This document shows positions 26,827 through 35,413 of a DNA stretch of 64,000 nucleotides, piece by piece. The stretch spans positions 5,409 to 69,408 of the forward strand of contig JBBIIP010000015.1 in assembly GCA_037446395.1 (NCBI GenBank), read 5' to 3'. The translations under genes were made by a program, and so were the position numbers. The DNA comes from JAAYJT01 sp037446395. GTDB lineage: Bacteria; Bacteroidota; Bacteroidia; Bacteroidales; JAAYJT01. How positions within the stretch are numbered: position 1 is the first letter of the stretch; each line of letters opens with the position of its first letter. The notes under the pieces were generated by a model. The model saw only the letters and a program-made list of their open reading frames with translations. It searched no databases and was not told the origin of the DNA.

Positions 26827-27384
26827 TCACGGGTTAGGAAAATCCAAATCATGTAGTTTGGTCAACGCAAATACTGAGTAGTTAATGATATCGTAATAGT
26901 TTGCATCAATCCCTTCTGATGCCAGGGTAATTCCTTTTTTATCTTCAATTTGCTTAATTCTGAGCAGTTTCATTAAAATGATATCAGTAAAAGAACCAAT
27001 TCTCATATCGCGCCAGGCCTCTCCATAGTCGTGATTTTTGCGTGCCAGCAAATCGCGTGTACAGGCAGCATATTTGTCATAAGATTCAAGAACCTTGTTG
27101 GGATTCAGGTCCAATTCATCATTTGCTCCAAGTTCAAGTTGTATCAGGGCCATGAGCGAATAATTTATCATTCCGGTAAACTCAGGTGCAATGCCTTCAC
27201 CGACGAGGTTGGCGCCTTTTTCTTCGATGCTTCTGATTCTTTTTGCCTTAATGAAGATTTGATCGGTGAGGGATGGAGTCCGTAAAATTCGCCAGGCTGT
27301 TCCGTAATCGTGCATTTTATCAACAAAAACACTACGACATTGCTGGAGAACCTGATCAAAGCTTGTAAGTGTCGGGCGCTGCAT
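26827..27384 (-). CDS. DUF1599-family protein with internal duplication
   Basis: 185 residues made of two homologous halves. Each carries an HDYGxAWR motif (KMHDYGTAWRILR and KNHDYGEAWRDMR), then a TDxIxxKxxRIxxIE segment and a GE/SEGI..... YxxxINYS motif. The family is also called nucleotide modification associated domain 1, but its biochemical role is not established. The conserved H-D-Y and E/K residues suggest metal or nucleotide binding, which is an inference. It heads the minus-strand run and is divergent from folP, an arrangement frequently seen in Bacteroidota. Confidence 0.85.
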   Translation of the reverse strand: MQRPTLTSFDQVLQQCRSVFVDKMHDYGTAWRILRTPSLTDQIFIKAKRIRSIEEKGANLVGEGIAPEFTGMINYSLMALIQLELGANDELDLNPNKVLESYDKYAACTRDLLARKNHDYGEAWRDMRIGSFTDIILMKLLRIKQIEDKKGITLASEGIDANYYDIINYSVFALTKLHDLDFPNP

Positions 27385-27522
27385 AATATTCTTATCTTAG
27401 CAGTGGTTAATAATTAAGCTATAACAATTTGTCTATTATCAACTTAGTTCAGATTGCGGTCATAATTTACCTAATCTCTTCGTGATTTTCGAACGTTAAA
27501 AGTACACAATTTATCATAAACC

Positions 27523-28410
27523 GTGAGAATAGAATCCTACAATCGGATGCTTGAGTGCACTCAACCCTTGGTGATGGGTATCATTAATCTCACCCCTGAT
27601 TCCTTTTTTTCTGGCAGTAGAAGTTCAAAATCACAGGCAGTTGATGTTGCTGGCAGCATGCTTGGTGATGGAGCCTCCATCATTGATCTGGGCGCGATGT
27701 CAACAAGGCCGGGAGCGATAGAAATTGATATCCAGGAAGAACTCGATCGGCTGATCCCATCGTTGGAGGTGGTCAGAAAAGCTTTTCCGGATGCATTTAT
27801 TTCGGTTGACACCTATCGGCCACAGGTTGCACTTCACGCATTTGGACAAGGTGCAGATATGATTAACGACATTTCGGGTGGCACCTTCGACCCGAATATG
27901 TTCCCCACGATTGCTGCAACCGGTATGGCCTATGTGATCATGCACACCCCTGCCCGCCCGCAAACCATGCAGGAAAACCCTGTCTATGAGAATGTTGTTG
28001 CCGAAGTCAAAGAATTCTTTCAAAGTCAGATTAGGCATTTGGAACAACTTCATGTGAATAGGATTATCGTTGATCCTGGTTTTGGTTTTGGAAAAACCCT
28101 TCAGCACAATTATCAACTACTGGGCGGTTTACCTGTATTCAAACAGCTTGGATTTCCGGTGATGGCAGGCATTTCGCGCAAATCAATGATTTATCGCGCA
28201 CTCGGAATTACGGCTGCCGAATCATTAAACGGTACTTCAATTCTCAACACCATCGCCCTGCTCAACGGGGCCGACCTTCTGCGCGTGCACGATGTAAAAC
28301 AGGCAGTCCAGGCAGTACAGCTTATTTGTGAATACAAGGAACAAAATCCAGCACAGGATAAACGATTTGATGAAGTTAGAGTATCTTTGCCTCCAAGTAA
28401 AACTGGATAA
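27523..28410 (+). CDS. folP: Dihydropteroate synthase
   Basis: 295 residues. Signature segments are VMGIINLTPDSFF near the N-terminus, DLGAMSTRPG, ISVDTYRPQVA, MINDISGG, IIVDPGFGFGKT and AGISRKSMIY. It condenses 4-aminobenzoate with 6-hydroxymethyl-7,8-dihydropterin diphosphate in folate synthesis and is the sulfonamide target. cdaA follows after six bases, so the two genes are co-transcribed. Confidence 0.97.
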   Translation: MRIESYNRMLECTQPLVMGIINLTPDSFFSGSRSSKSQAVDVAGSMLGDGASIIDLGAMSTRPGAIEIDIQEELDRLIPSLEVVRKAFPDAFISVDTYRPQVALHAFGQGADMINDISGGTFDPNMFPTIAATGMAYVIMHTPARPQTMQENPVYENVVAEVKEFFQSQIRHLEQLHVNRIIVDPGFGFGKTLQHNYQLLGGLPVFKQLGFPVMAGISRKSMIYRALGITAAESLNGTSILNTIALLNGADLLRVHDVKQAVQAVQLICEYKEQNPAQDKRFDEVRVSLPPSKTG

Positions 28411-28416
28411 GTCAAG

Positions 28417-29199
28417 ATGGTAGAAGCATTCATACAAATCAGGTTTCTCGATGTAGTAGACATTATTTTGGTTGCTTTCCTGCTATATGAAATTTACAGC
28501 CTGATCAAAGGCACAGCCGCCATCAATATTTTCCTTGGCATTGTGTCGGTTTTTATCGTTTGGCGCCTGGTGCGCATGCTCGAAATGGAAATGCTGAGCG
28601 AAATTCTCGGTGCTTTTATCAGTGTGGGATTCATTGCATTGATTGTTGTTTTTCAACCAGAAATCAGAAAATTTCTTTTGCTGCTTGGAACACCCGCATT
28701 TATTCGCAAAAGTCGGCGGCGCTTCCTTTTCTGGAAAATCACTTTTGGAGATGAACCTGCGCTTGATATTGATCCTATCGTGAAGTCATGCCATAAAATG
28801 GCCACATCACGCACTGGTGCCTTAATTGTTTTAGCTGAAACCAATGAGCTGGAAGAATTCACCGATACGGGCGAGTTGATTGATGCGCGCATTAGTGAAC
28901 AGATGATTGAGAGCATTTTTTACAAAAACAGCCCCTTGCACGATGGCGCCCTCCTCATCGTAAACAACCGAATCAAAGCTGCCCGCTGTGTGCTGCCGGT
29001 TTCGAAAAAAGATAATTTGCCTGCATTTGTCGGACTCAGGCATCGTGCAGCCGTTGGCATCACCGAGAGAAGCGATGCGATAGCAATCGTTGTATCTGAG
29101 CAATCGGGCAAGATTGCCCTTAGCAGGAATGGCGAATTGAGGTTAGATCTCAGCCCGGCTGAATTAAACTCTATCCTTGAAAAAGTATTTAACCCCTGA
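28417..29199 (+). CDS. cdaA: Diadenylate cyclase CdaA (c-di-AMP synthase)
   Basis: 260 residues. Three N-terminal membrane helices (about 10-80) precede a DisA_N/DAC domain with the catalytic DGA at 176-178 (SPLHDGALL) and RHR at 208-210 (VGLRHRAAVG). It makes cyclic di-AMP from two ATP at the membrane; in other phyla this controls potassium transport and envelope homeostasis. It is translationally close-coupled to folP. Its stop codon lies two bases from that of the convergent TPR lipoprotein gene. No CdaR homologue is adjacent, unlike in Firmicutes. Confidence 0.96.
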   Translation: MVEAFIQIRFLDVVDIILVAFLLYEIYSLIKGTAAINIFLGIVSVFIVWRLVRMLEMEMLSEILGAFISVGFIALIVVFQPEIRKFLLLLGTPAFIRKSRRRFLFWKITFGDEPALDIDPIVKSCHKMATSRTGALIVLAETNELEEFTDTGELIDARISEQMIESIFYKNSPLHDGALLIVNNRIKAARCVLPVSKKDNLPAFVGLRHRAAVGITERSDAIAIVVSEQSGKIALSRNGELRLDLSPAELNSILEKVFNP

Positions 29200-29201
29200 G
29201 C

Positions 29202-29732
29202 CTATTGAATGGTTTGTTGTTTCTTTTCAAACTCCCGGATTAGTTCCTCCGGAGTTTTTCCCAAATACTCAAGCATGATGGCAGCATCGTCGGCAAGTTC
29301 ATGGTTGGGAAATTTCTCTATGAATAACCTGTAGAGTTCACTTGCTTTTTCAAGATCGTTGAGGTTGTTCTCATACACAAATCCCATCAAAAAATATGTT
29401 TCCGGAATTTGATCAAACTCAGGATATTGTTGTTGAATCATCGAAAGTAGCTCAATACTGCGTTGTGGATACCCGATGTTCATGGCAATATCTGCGGCCT
29501 TAAAAAGATAGTCGGCTGACAATGTGTCGCCGGGGTGGTTCTCTGCAAATAAAACATAGGTATCAACCAGTTTCAGTAATTTTTCTTTGTCGGCTGAAGG
29601 TGCTGACTCGTCGAATAACTCCTTTTCGAGAGTTGCGATTAATTCACTAGTACTTGGCTTTTTGGGGGCACAGTACACAAGAAAAAGCATCATAAATGTG
29701 GCTACCACAAAGAAAAAAATATTTGATCTCAT
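29202..29732 (-). CDS. TPR-type lipoprotein
   Basis: 176 residues with a lipoprotein signal (FFFVVATFMMLFLVYC, Cys 21). Helical repeats of tetratricopeptide type follow (YPQRSIELLSMIQQQYPEFD, YENNLNDLEKASELYRLFIE, HELADDAAIMLEYLGKTPEE), resembling the YbgF/BamD-like repeats of periplasmic scaffolds. No precise function can be given. It is the last gene of ruvX-def-TPR, 11 bases after def. Confidence 0.85.
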   Translation of the reverse strand: MRSNIFFFVVATFMMLFLVYCAPKKPSTSELIATLEKELFDESAPSADKEKLLKLVDTYVLFAENHPGDTLSADYLFKAADIAMNIGYPQRSIELLSMIQQQYPEFDQIPETYFLMGFVYENNLNDLEKASELYRLFIEKFPNHELADDAAIMLEYLGKTPEELIREFEKKQQTIQ

Positions 29733-29743
29733 GTCGTTTTGAT

Positions 29744-30325
29744 TTAAGCAATCCGTTTTTTAAGAAGAGGAAAAGTCATTCTGTAATTCACTTCAATATT
29801 GCCTTTTGAAATATCCGTAAGCTTACGCTTCAGCAGTATTTTGCGCAGGGGGTTAATCCGGTCAACCAGGAGTTTTCCTTCCAGGTGGTCGTATTCGTGC
29901 TGAATTACCCGTGCCAGTATGCCATCGAAAGTATCTTCACGGGCGTTAAAATTTTCATCGTTGTAGCGAATCCTGATAATGCTTTTGCGTGTCACATCTT
30001 CACGCAAATCGGGCAGGCTGAGGCAGCCTTCGTTATAGGCCCATTCTTCCCCGCTTTCTTCAATAATTTCGGGGTTAATGAAAACTTTTTTGGAATTTGC
30101 GAGTTCGGGGTGTTCATCGGCGTAGGGTGATGCATCTACCACAAAAATCCGAATTGAGCGGTTCACTTGCGGAGCAGCCAGGCCTACTCCGGCCGAAGCG
30201 TACATCGTTTCAAACAAATCACTGATAAACTGGCCGAGGTCAGGATAATTACGATCTATTTCAGAGGCTATTTTTTTCAGAACAGGATGTCCATATGCTA
30301 CTACAGGCAAAATCATGGATGTCAA
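29744..30325 (-). CDS. def: Peptide deformylase
   Basis: 193 residues. The three family motifs are present: GVGLAAPQ, EGCLSLPD with metal ligand C101, and QHEYDHLEGKL with H143, catalytic E144 and H147. It removes the formyl group from nascent N-terminal methionine. An ATG three codons inside (MILPVVAYG) is an equally good start. It lies seven bases after ruvX. Confidence 0.97.
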   Translation of the reverse strand: MTSMILPVVAYGHPVLKKIASEIDRNYPDLGQFISDLFETMYASAGVGLAAPQVNRSIRIFVVDASPYADEHPELANSKKVFINPEIIEESGEEWAYNEGCLSLPDLREDVTRKSIIRIRYNDENFNAREDTFDGILARVIQHEYDHLEGKLLVDRINPLRKILLKRKLTDISKGNIEVNYRMTFPLLKKRIA

Positions 30326-30332
30326 CTTAAAA

Positions 30333-30749
30333 TTAAACTTTAGTCATTTCGAGCCAGGATTGAAGAATAATGACGGCACTTACACGATCGACCAAGGCCT
30401 TATTTTGGCGGTCTTTCTTTTTCAAACCAGCCTGAAGCATAGCCTGCGAGGCCATTTTAGATGTAAATCTTTCATCTATCCGTTCAACCGGAATTGCCGG
30501 GAAAAAATTTTTCAATTCCTTAATGAAAGGTGTTATGTAAACAACAGATTCAGAGGCCTGATTGTTCATCGTGCGTGGCTCGCCAACCACAAAGCAGTCA
30601 ATGGATTCATGCTTTATGTAATTCTTCAGGAAGTCAATCACTGTGTGCGAAGGGAGTGTTTGCAAAGCGCTGGCAACAATATGCAGGTTATCAGTCACGG
30701 CGATTCCTGTGCGCTTCCTTCCATAGTCAATGGCGACAATTCTACCCAT
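30333..30749 (-). CDS. ruvX: RuvX/YqgF-family putative Holliday junction resolvase
   Basis: 138 residues. It starts MGRIVAIDYGRKRTGIAVTD with the RNase H-like catalytic Asp in the first strand, has FVVGEPRTMN in the middle, and the late IDERFTS motif. Family members act in pre-16S rRNA 5'-end maturation and perhaps DNA junction resolution. First gene of a three-gene unit with def and the TPR lipoprotein, divergent from dapD. Confidence 0.95.
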   Translation of the reverse strand: MGRIVAIDYGRKRTGIAVTDNLHIVASALQTLPSHTVIDFLKNYIKHESIDCFVVGEPRTMNNQASESVVYITPFIKELKNFFPAIPVERIDERFTSKMASQAMLQAGLKKKDRQNKALVDRVSAVIILQSWLEMTKV

Positions 30750-30803
30750 CCGCTAATTTTTGCGCAAAATTACAAAAAGTAACTCAATTTGAGGGCAAAG
30801 CAC

Positions 30804-30811
30804 TACCTTTG
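30804..30811 (+). promoter_or_regulatory. -7 box of dapD
   Basis: TACCTTTG matches TAnnTTTG. It lies inside the frame that would open at 30789, which supports the ATG at 30837 as the true start. A TTTG at 30788-30791 is too close (12 bases) to be a normal -33 box. Confidence 0.5.
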
Positions 30812-30836
30812 GACACCGGTGCCAAATGTAAAATGT

Positions 30837-31652
30837 ATGAAAGAATTGCAGGATATCATCGAAGAAGCCTGGGAAAAAAGGCATAAACTTTCGGAAAACA
30901 TCACGCAACAAGCCATCAACGAAACAATTGCCTTGCTTGACAAAGGCAAAATAAGGGTTTGCGAACCCCACTCCGGCGATTGGCAGTTGAATGAATGGGT
31001 TAAAAAAGCTGTTGTACTCTATTTTCTAATCAGCAAAATGGAGGTGATAGAAGTCGGACAATTTGAATTTCATGACAAGATTCCCTTAAAAAGAAACTTT
31101 AAAGAACTCAATATCAGGGTTGTTCCAATGGCTCTGGCAAGATATGGGGCCTACATCGAACCCGGAGTGATTTTAATGCCCTGCTATGTGAACATTGGCG
31201 CTTATATCGGAAGTGGAACCATGGTTGACACCTGGGCTACCATCGGATCATGCGCACAGATTGGCCAACAAGTGCATATAAGCGGTGGGGTTGGAATAGG
31301 CGGTGTTTTAGAACCAGTACAGGCTTCCCCTGTAATCGTTGAAGACAATGTCTTCCTGGGATCGAGATGTATAATCGTCGAAGGAGCCAGGATTGGCAAA
31401 GCCGCAGTGCTGGGTGCAAATGTTGTCATTACCGGATCAACCAGAATCATTGATGTGACAGGTGCAGAGCCTGTCGAATACAAGGGAATGGTTCCGTCAA
31501 ATAAAGTCGTAATACCAGGGTCTTATTCTAAAGAATTTCAGGCAGGGGTTTATCAGGTGCCTTGTGCGCTGATCATCGGTGAACGCAAACCCAGCACCGA
31601 CCTGAAAACTTCACTCAACAATGCCTTGCGCGAATTTGACGTTGCCGTTTAG
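30837..31652 (+). CDS. dapD: 2,3,4,5-tetrahydropyridine-2,6-dicarboxylate N-succinyltransferase
   Basis: 271 residues from ATG 30837, exactly the usual size. The N-terminal helical domain (MKELQDIIEEAWEKR) is followed by a left-handed beta helix of hexapeptide repeats (NIGAYIGSGTMVDTWATIGS, GGVGIGGVLEP, IGKAAVLGANVVITG). It transfers succinyl from succinyl-CoA to tetrahydrodipicolinate in the lysine/diaminopimelate pathway. Its presence shows the organism makes diaminopimelate while also carrying lysine-degradation genes at 5-8 kb. A glycosyltransferase gene follows by 21 bases. Confidence 0.96.
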   Translation: MKELQDIIEEAWEKRHKLSENITQQAINETIALLDKGKIRVCEPHSGDWQLNEWVKKAVVLYFLISKMEVIEVGQFEFHDKIPLKRNFKELNIRVVPMALARYGAYIEPGVILMPCYVNIGAYIGSGTMVDTWATIGSCAQIGQQVHISGGVGIGGVLEPVQASPVIVEDNVFLGSRCIIVEGARIGKAAVLGANVVITGSTRIIDVTGAEPVEYKGMVPSNKVVIPGSYSKEFQAGVYQVPCALIIGERKPSTDLKTSLNNALREFDVAV

Positions 31653-31673
31653 GGTTTCATTATACCGCATCCC

Positions 31674-32681
31674 ATGAACTATAATCTTAGCAGGATTCTT
31701 GTAATTCAAACAGCCTCGATTGGTGACGTGGTCCTTTCCACCCCGGTCATTGAGCTCCTGCATGATGTTTATCCTAAGGCTTCCATTGATTTCCTGCTGA
31801 AAAGCGGCATCGAGGGAATCTTTCATGAGCATCCATTCTTGAATGAAATTCTTGTATGGAACAAGAAGCATCACAAGTATCTAAACTACCTCCAACTTCT
31901 TTTTAAAATACGCCGCAAGCGTTATGACCTGGTCATTAATGTACAACGTTTTTTTTCGACCGGCAAGATTACTGCATTTTCTGGCGCCCGATTCACTGCG
32001 GGTTTTGACAAAAACCCCTGGTCAGTTTTTTTTTCACACAGGGTTAAACATATTATCAGCAACGGAGAAAACACAGTTCACGAAACACAACGCAACCTGG
32101 CATTGATACAAGCATTTGCCGGCTCAGCGCTTCCAAAAATAAGAATCTACCCCAGCAGAGATGACTTAAAATCGGTTTCGCAATGGGCAAACGGAAGTTA
32201 TATTTGCATTGCACCGGCATCGCTTTGGTTTACAAAACAATTCCCCATTCATAAATGGCTCGAGCTCATTGCCCAGATTGATCAAACAACTAAAATCTAT
32301 CTTCTCGGAAGCAAAGCTGATCATGAATTGTGCAAACAAATTATTACTGAAAGCAAACGATCAAACATCAATAATTTTGCAGGGGAATTGAGTTTTCTTG
32401 AGTCAGCAGCGCTGATGCAGCAAGCAAGGATGAATTTTGTAAACGATTCAGCACCCATGCACCTGGCCTCCGCTGTAAACGCTCCCGTAACAGCAATTTT
32501 TTGCTCCACAGTTCCTTCATTTGGCTTCGCACCTGTTTCCGACAGATCTTATATCGTCGAAACCCCCCGAATGCTCCCATGCAGGCCTTGCGGGTTACAT
32601 GGCAAAAACTTTTGCCCCGAAAAACACTTCAATTGTGCAAATCAGATACAGGTAGAACAGTTATTGGCGGGAATGGATTAG
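31674..32681 (+). CDS. Glycosyltransferase family 9 (heptosyltransferase-like)
   Basis: 335 residues. The N-terminus ILVIQTASIGDVVLSTPVIE is the GT9 acceptor-domain start, and the C-terminal donor-binding segment contains YLLGSKADHEL and FVNDSAPMHLASAVNAPVTAIF. A cysteine-rich end (PCRPCGLHGKNFCPEKHFNC) is common in this family. GT9 enzymes add ADP-heptose or related sugars to the lipid A core on the cytosolic side of the inner membrane. The exact sugar and acceptor cannot be read. Confidence 0.9.
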   Translation: MNYNLSRILVIQTASIGDVVLSTPVIELLHDVYPKASIDFLLKSGIEGIFHEHPFLNEILVWNKKHHKYLNYLQLLFKIRRKRYDLVINVQRFFSTGKITAFSGARFTAGFDKNPWSVFFSHRVKHIISNGENTVHETQRNLALIQAFAGSALPKIRIYPSRDDLKSVSQWANGSYICIAPASLWFTKQFPIHKWLELIAQIDQTTKIYLLGSKADHELCKQIITESKRSNINNFAGELSFLESAALMQQARMNFVNDSAPMHLASAVNAPVTAIFCSTVPSFGFAPVSDRSYIVETPRMLPCRPCGLHGKNFCPEKHFNCANQIQVEQLLAGMD

Positions 32682-32798
32682 TTCTCATTCATGGTAGCCT
32701 TTTGTTTTCCTTGCCCTATTCCTGAACAATCTTCGTGTTTTCATGTTTTAATGAATAAAATTATTAACACCTGAAATCAACGTATAAAAAATATCTAA

Positions 32799-34844
32799 AT
32801 GTCTGCTAATCATTCTTTTAGCATTACAACAACAGATAAGGAAACCTTAAAGCAATGGTATCGGCTGATGGTACTCGGTCGAAAAATAGACGACAGAGCT
32901 CCCAATTATCTTAAGCAAGCGCTTGGGTGGTCATATCATGCTCCTTTTGCCGGGCATGATGGGATTCAGCTGGCAATAGGCCAGGTTTTTGACCGAAACA
33001 CCGACCATTTGTTTCCTTATTATCGCGACATGCTTACAGCCATTTCAGCCGGGTTGACTGCTGAAGAAATAATCATGAACGGCCTGTCAAAGGCCGGCGA
33101 TCTTGCCAGCGGCGGCCGCCACATGAGCAACCACTTTGCCAAACCAGCGTGGAATATTCACAATGTTTCGTCGGCAACGGGAAATCATACCTTGCACGCA
33201 ACCGGTGCAGCCAGGGCCATGAAAAGATACAACCATAAAGGCGTAGCCATCAGTTCGCAGGGCGAGTCGTCGGTATCGGAAGGTTATGTTTATGAGGCTA
33301 TCAACGGTGCCAGCAATGAAAAACTTCCAGTGATTTTTGTATTCCAGGATAACAAATACGGCATTTCGGTTCCCAAAAAAGACCAGACCGCCAACTACCA
33401 GGTTGCAGATAATTTCAAAGGGTTTAAGAACCTGCGTATCATCTATTGCGATGGCAAAAATGTATTCGATTCAATGAATGCCATGACTGAAGCCAAACGC
33501 CATGCGATCGAAAATCAGGAACCGGTAATCGTTCACGCATCATGTATCCGCATCCACAGCCATTCCAACTCCGACCGGCACGAACTTTATCGCGATGACA
33601 ATGAGCGCCATTGTGCCAGGATGAGCGATCCGCTCGATCGCTACCGGGTTGTGCTAATCAGGTCGGGCAAATTCACCGAAGAAGAACTGCAACTAATTGA
33701 CGATGAGGCACAAAAAGAAGTAATGGCGGCCCACCGAAAAGTAATTGCTTCTCCCGATCCCTCACCCGAATCAATTCTCGATTTTGTTTTGCCCGAGCCT
33801 TATGTCAGCGCCAACTACCCTGAAGGCCTACACGACGGAAAGAAAGGCGAAAAGATGAAATTTATAACCGCCCTTAACGAAACTCTAAAGGCTGAATTCC
33901 GACATAATCCACATACATATATCTGGGGCCAGGACATTGCAAACCGCGACAAAGGAGGAATCTTCAATGTAACGAAGGGAATGCAGCAGGAATTTGGGCC
34001 AGAAAGGATTTTTAATGCACCGATTGCCGAAGATTTTATCGTTGGCACTGCCAACGGAATGAGCCGGTTTGATCCAAGAATTAGAATTGTGATCGAAGGA
34101 GCTGAATTTGCAGATTACTTTTGGCCTGCAATGGAGCAATTTGTTGAGTTGACGCATGACTATTGGCGAAGTAATGGTGCATTTTCGCCAAACGTAACCA
34201 TTCGGTTGGCATCAGGAGGCTATATCGGTGGCGGATTGTATCACTCGCAAACCATCGAGGGGGCACTGGCAACATTTCCCGGAATCAGAATAGTTTATCC
34301 TTCATTTGCCGACGACGCTGCCGGTTTGCTGCGCACTGCCATGCGATCGAAAGGCCCAACACTGTTTCTCGAACCCAAGGCACTATACAACGACCCGATT
34401 GCAGAAGCCCTTGTGCCCGAAGACTTTGAAGTGCCGTTCGGAAAGGCCCGTATCAGGCGCTCAGGAACAGACCTAAGTATCATCACCTATGGTAATACAA
34501 CGCATATGTGCCTTCAGATAGCCGAAAAGTTAGCGCAAGAGAGCGGCAAAAGTATTGAAGTTGTTGATATTCGCTCCTTGATACCCCTCGACAAAGAAAG
34601 CATCTTCGCCTCTGTAAAAAAAACCGGACGTGCGCTGGTTGTGCACGAAGACAAAGTATTTGGTGGTTTTGGGGGTGAAATTGCAGCCATAATTGCTTCG
34701 GAAGCTTTTGAATATCTTGACGCACCAGTAAAGCGCATTGGCTCCACCTTTACACCGGTTGGTTTTAACAGGATTTTAGAAAAAGCAATATTGCCGAACT
34801 CCGATAAAATCATGCAAGCTGCCCGGGAATTGATCTCTTACTAA
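32799..34844 (+). CDS. 2-oxoacid dehydrogenase E1, fused alpha and beta subunits
   Basis: 681 residues. The first half (about 10-340) is an E1 alpha domain (RLMVLGRKIDDRAPNYLKQ, GESSVSEGYVYEAINGAS, IFVFQDNKYGIS) and the second half (about 355-681) an E1 beta domain (KFITALNETLKAEF, FNAPIAEDFIVGTANGM, RIVYPSFADDAAGLLRTA, VVDIRSLIPLDKES). The arrangement and sequence fit branched-chain 2-oxoacid (2-oxoisovalerate) dehydrogenase E1. It decarboxylates branched 2-oxoacids with thiamine diphosphate and passes the acyl group to E2. The genes for E2 and E3 are not adjacent. A pyruvate or acetoin substrate is possible but less likely. Confidence 0.92.
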   Translation: MSANHSFSITTTDKETLKQWYRLMVLGRKIDDRAPNYLKQALGWSYHAPFAGHDGIQLAIGQVFDRNTDHLFPYYRDMLTAISAGLTAEEIIMNGLSKAGDLASGGRHMSNHFAKPAWNIHNVSSATGNHTLHATGAARAMKRYNHKGVAISSQGESSVSEGYVYEAINGASNEKLPVIFVFQDNKYGISVPKKDQTANYQVADNFKGFKNLRIIYCDGKNVFDSMNAMTEAKRHAIENQEPVIVHASCIRIHSHSNSDRHELYRDDNERHCARMSDPLDRYRVVLIRSGKFTEEELQLIDDEAQKEVMAAHRKVIASPDPSPESILDFVLPEPYVSANYPEGLHDGKKGEKMKFITALNETLKAEFRHNPHTYIWGQDIANRDKGGIFNVTKGMQQEFGPERIFNAPIAEDFIVGTANGMSRFDPRIRIVIEGAEFADYFWPAMEQFVELTHDYWRSNGAFSPNVTIRLASGGYIGGGLYHSQTIEGALATFPGIRIVYPSFADDAAGLLRTAMRSKGPTLFLEPKALYNDPIAEALVPEDFEVPFGKARIRRSGTDLSIITYGNTTHMCLQIAEKLAQESGKSIEVVDIRSLIPLDKESIFASVKKTGRALVVHEDKVFGGFGGEIAAIIASEAFEYLDAPVKRIGSTFTPVGFNRILEKAILPNSDKIMQAARELISY

Positions 34845-35170
34845 ATTCACAGGTAGGATTAACACCCTTTTAATTAGAGCCCGAGGCCTACTCCCTCAAA
34901 GGATCAGGTAATTTAGTTGTTATAAATCGTTCTGTTTTCTTGATCAAATCTAGTTAGGTTTTTTATTAGAGAGACTGCCTGGCAGCTGCCAATACTAAAA
35001 CAGCAAATCTTTAATACTGGGCTGTAAATGATTATCTTTCAGCATGAATTGACACTTATTATATGTAAGAGTTTCTGATTCGAGGATTTTTTCATTTTTT
35101 TTGAAATCACATCAAAAAAACTTGATTTTTTCTTCCATAAGTTGTAATTTTATCCCTCAATTTTCCAAAA

Positions 35171-35296
35171 ATGAAATTACGAGATTACTACTCATTCCCT
35201 TCTAGTATTTCTCTGATTACTAAGACCTTGGTACAAGAAACTCTTTTTTCGAAGTCGAAAGAAGAATTTCATAGGTTGCCTTCATTGGCCTATTGA
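35171..35296 (+). CDS. Possible 41-codon small ORF
   Basis: ATG to TGA, encoding a basic peptide beginning MKLRDYYSFPSSISLITKTL. Its stop codon sits inside the first arm of the terminator-like hairpin, as if the transcript ends just after it. I recognise no homologue, and the ORF could be chance or the remnant of a longer gene. Confidence 0.2.
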   Translation: MKLRDYYSFPSSISLITKTLVQETLFSKSKEEFHRLPSLAY

Positions 35297-35319
35297 TCAG
35301 GATGATCAATAGACCTTTT
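35287..35319 (+). terminator. Hairpin followed by T run
   Basis: GGCCTATTGATCA (35287-35299), loop GGA, TGATCAATAGACC (35303-35315), then TTTT. Twelve of thirteen pairs match, with one C-A mismatch. It looks like an intrinsic terminator, either for the small ORF or for a transcript from the E1 gene. Confidence 0.6.
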
Positions 35320-35413
35320 GAGGTATATAGCGCCCCAAACCAATTTTTTATTGCATGGGGTTATTTTGGTATTTGAAATCAGGCTGATACATTAACAATG
35401 TTAATTCAAAGCC

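Larger units (their letters stand above)
34845..35413 (+). other. AT-rich gap with hairpin and tiny ORF
   Basis: This 569-base gap lies between the E1 gene and the GEVED-type cluster. It is visibly richer in A and T than its surroundings and has several T runs around 35088-35150. It contains a 41-codon frame and a strong hairpin, listed separately, and a GGCAGCTGCC palindrome at 34981-34990. I find no insertion-sequence ends or larger gene remnant. Confidence 0.5.

Noticed and set aside
34981..34990. GGCAGCTGCC palindrome as insertion-sequence end
   Set aside because: No partner inverted repeat, target duplication or transposase remnant nearby.
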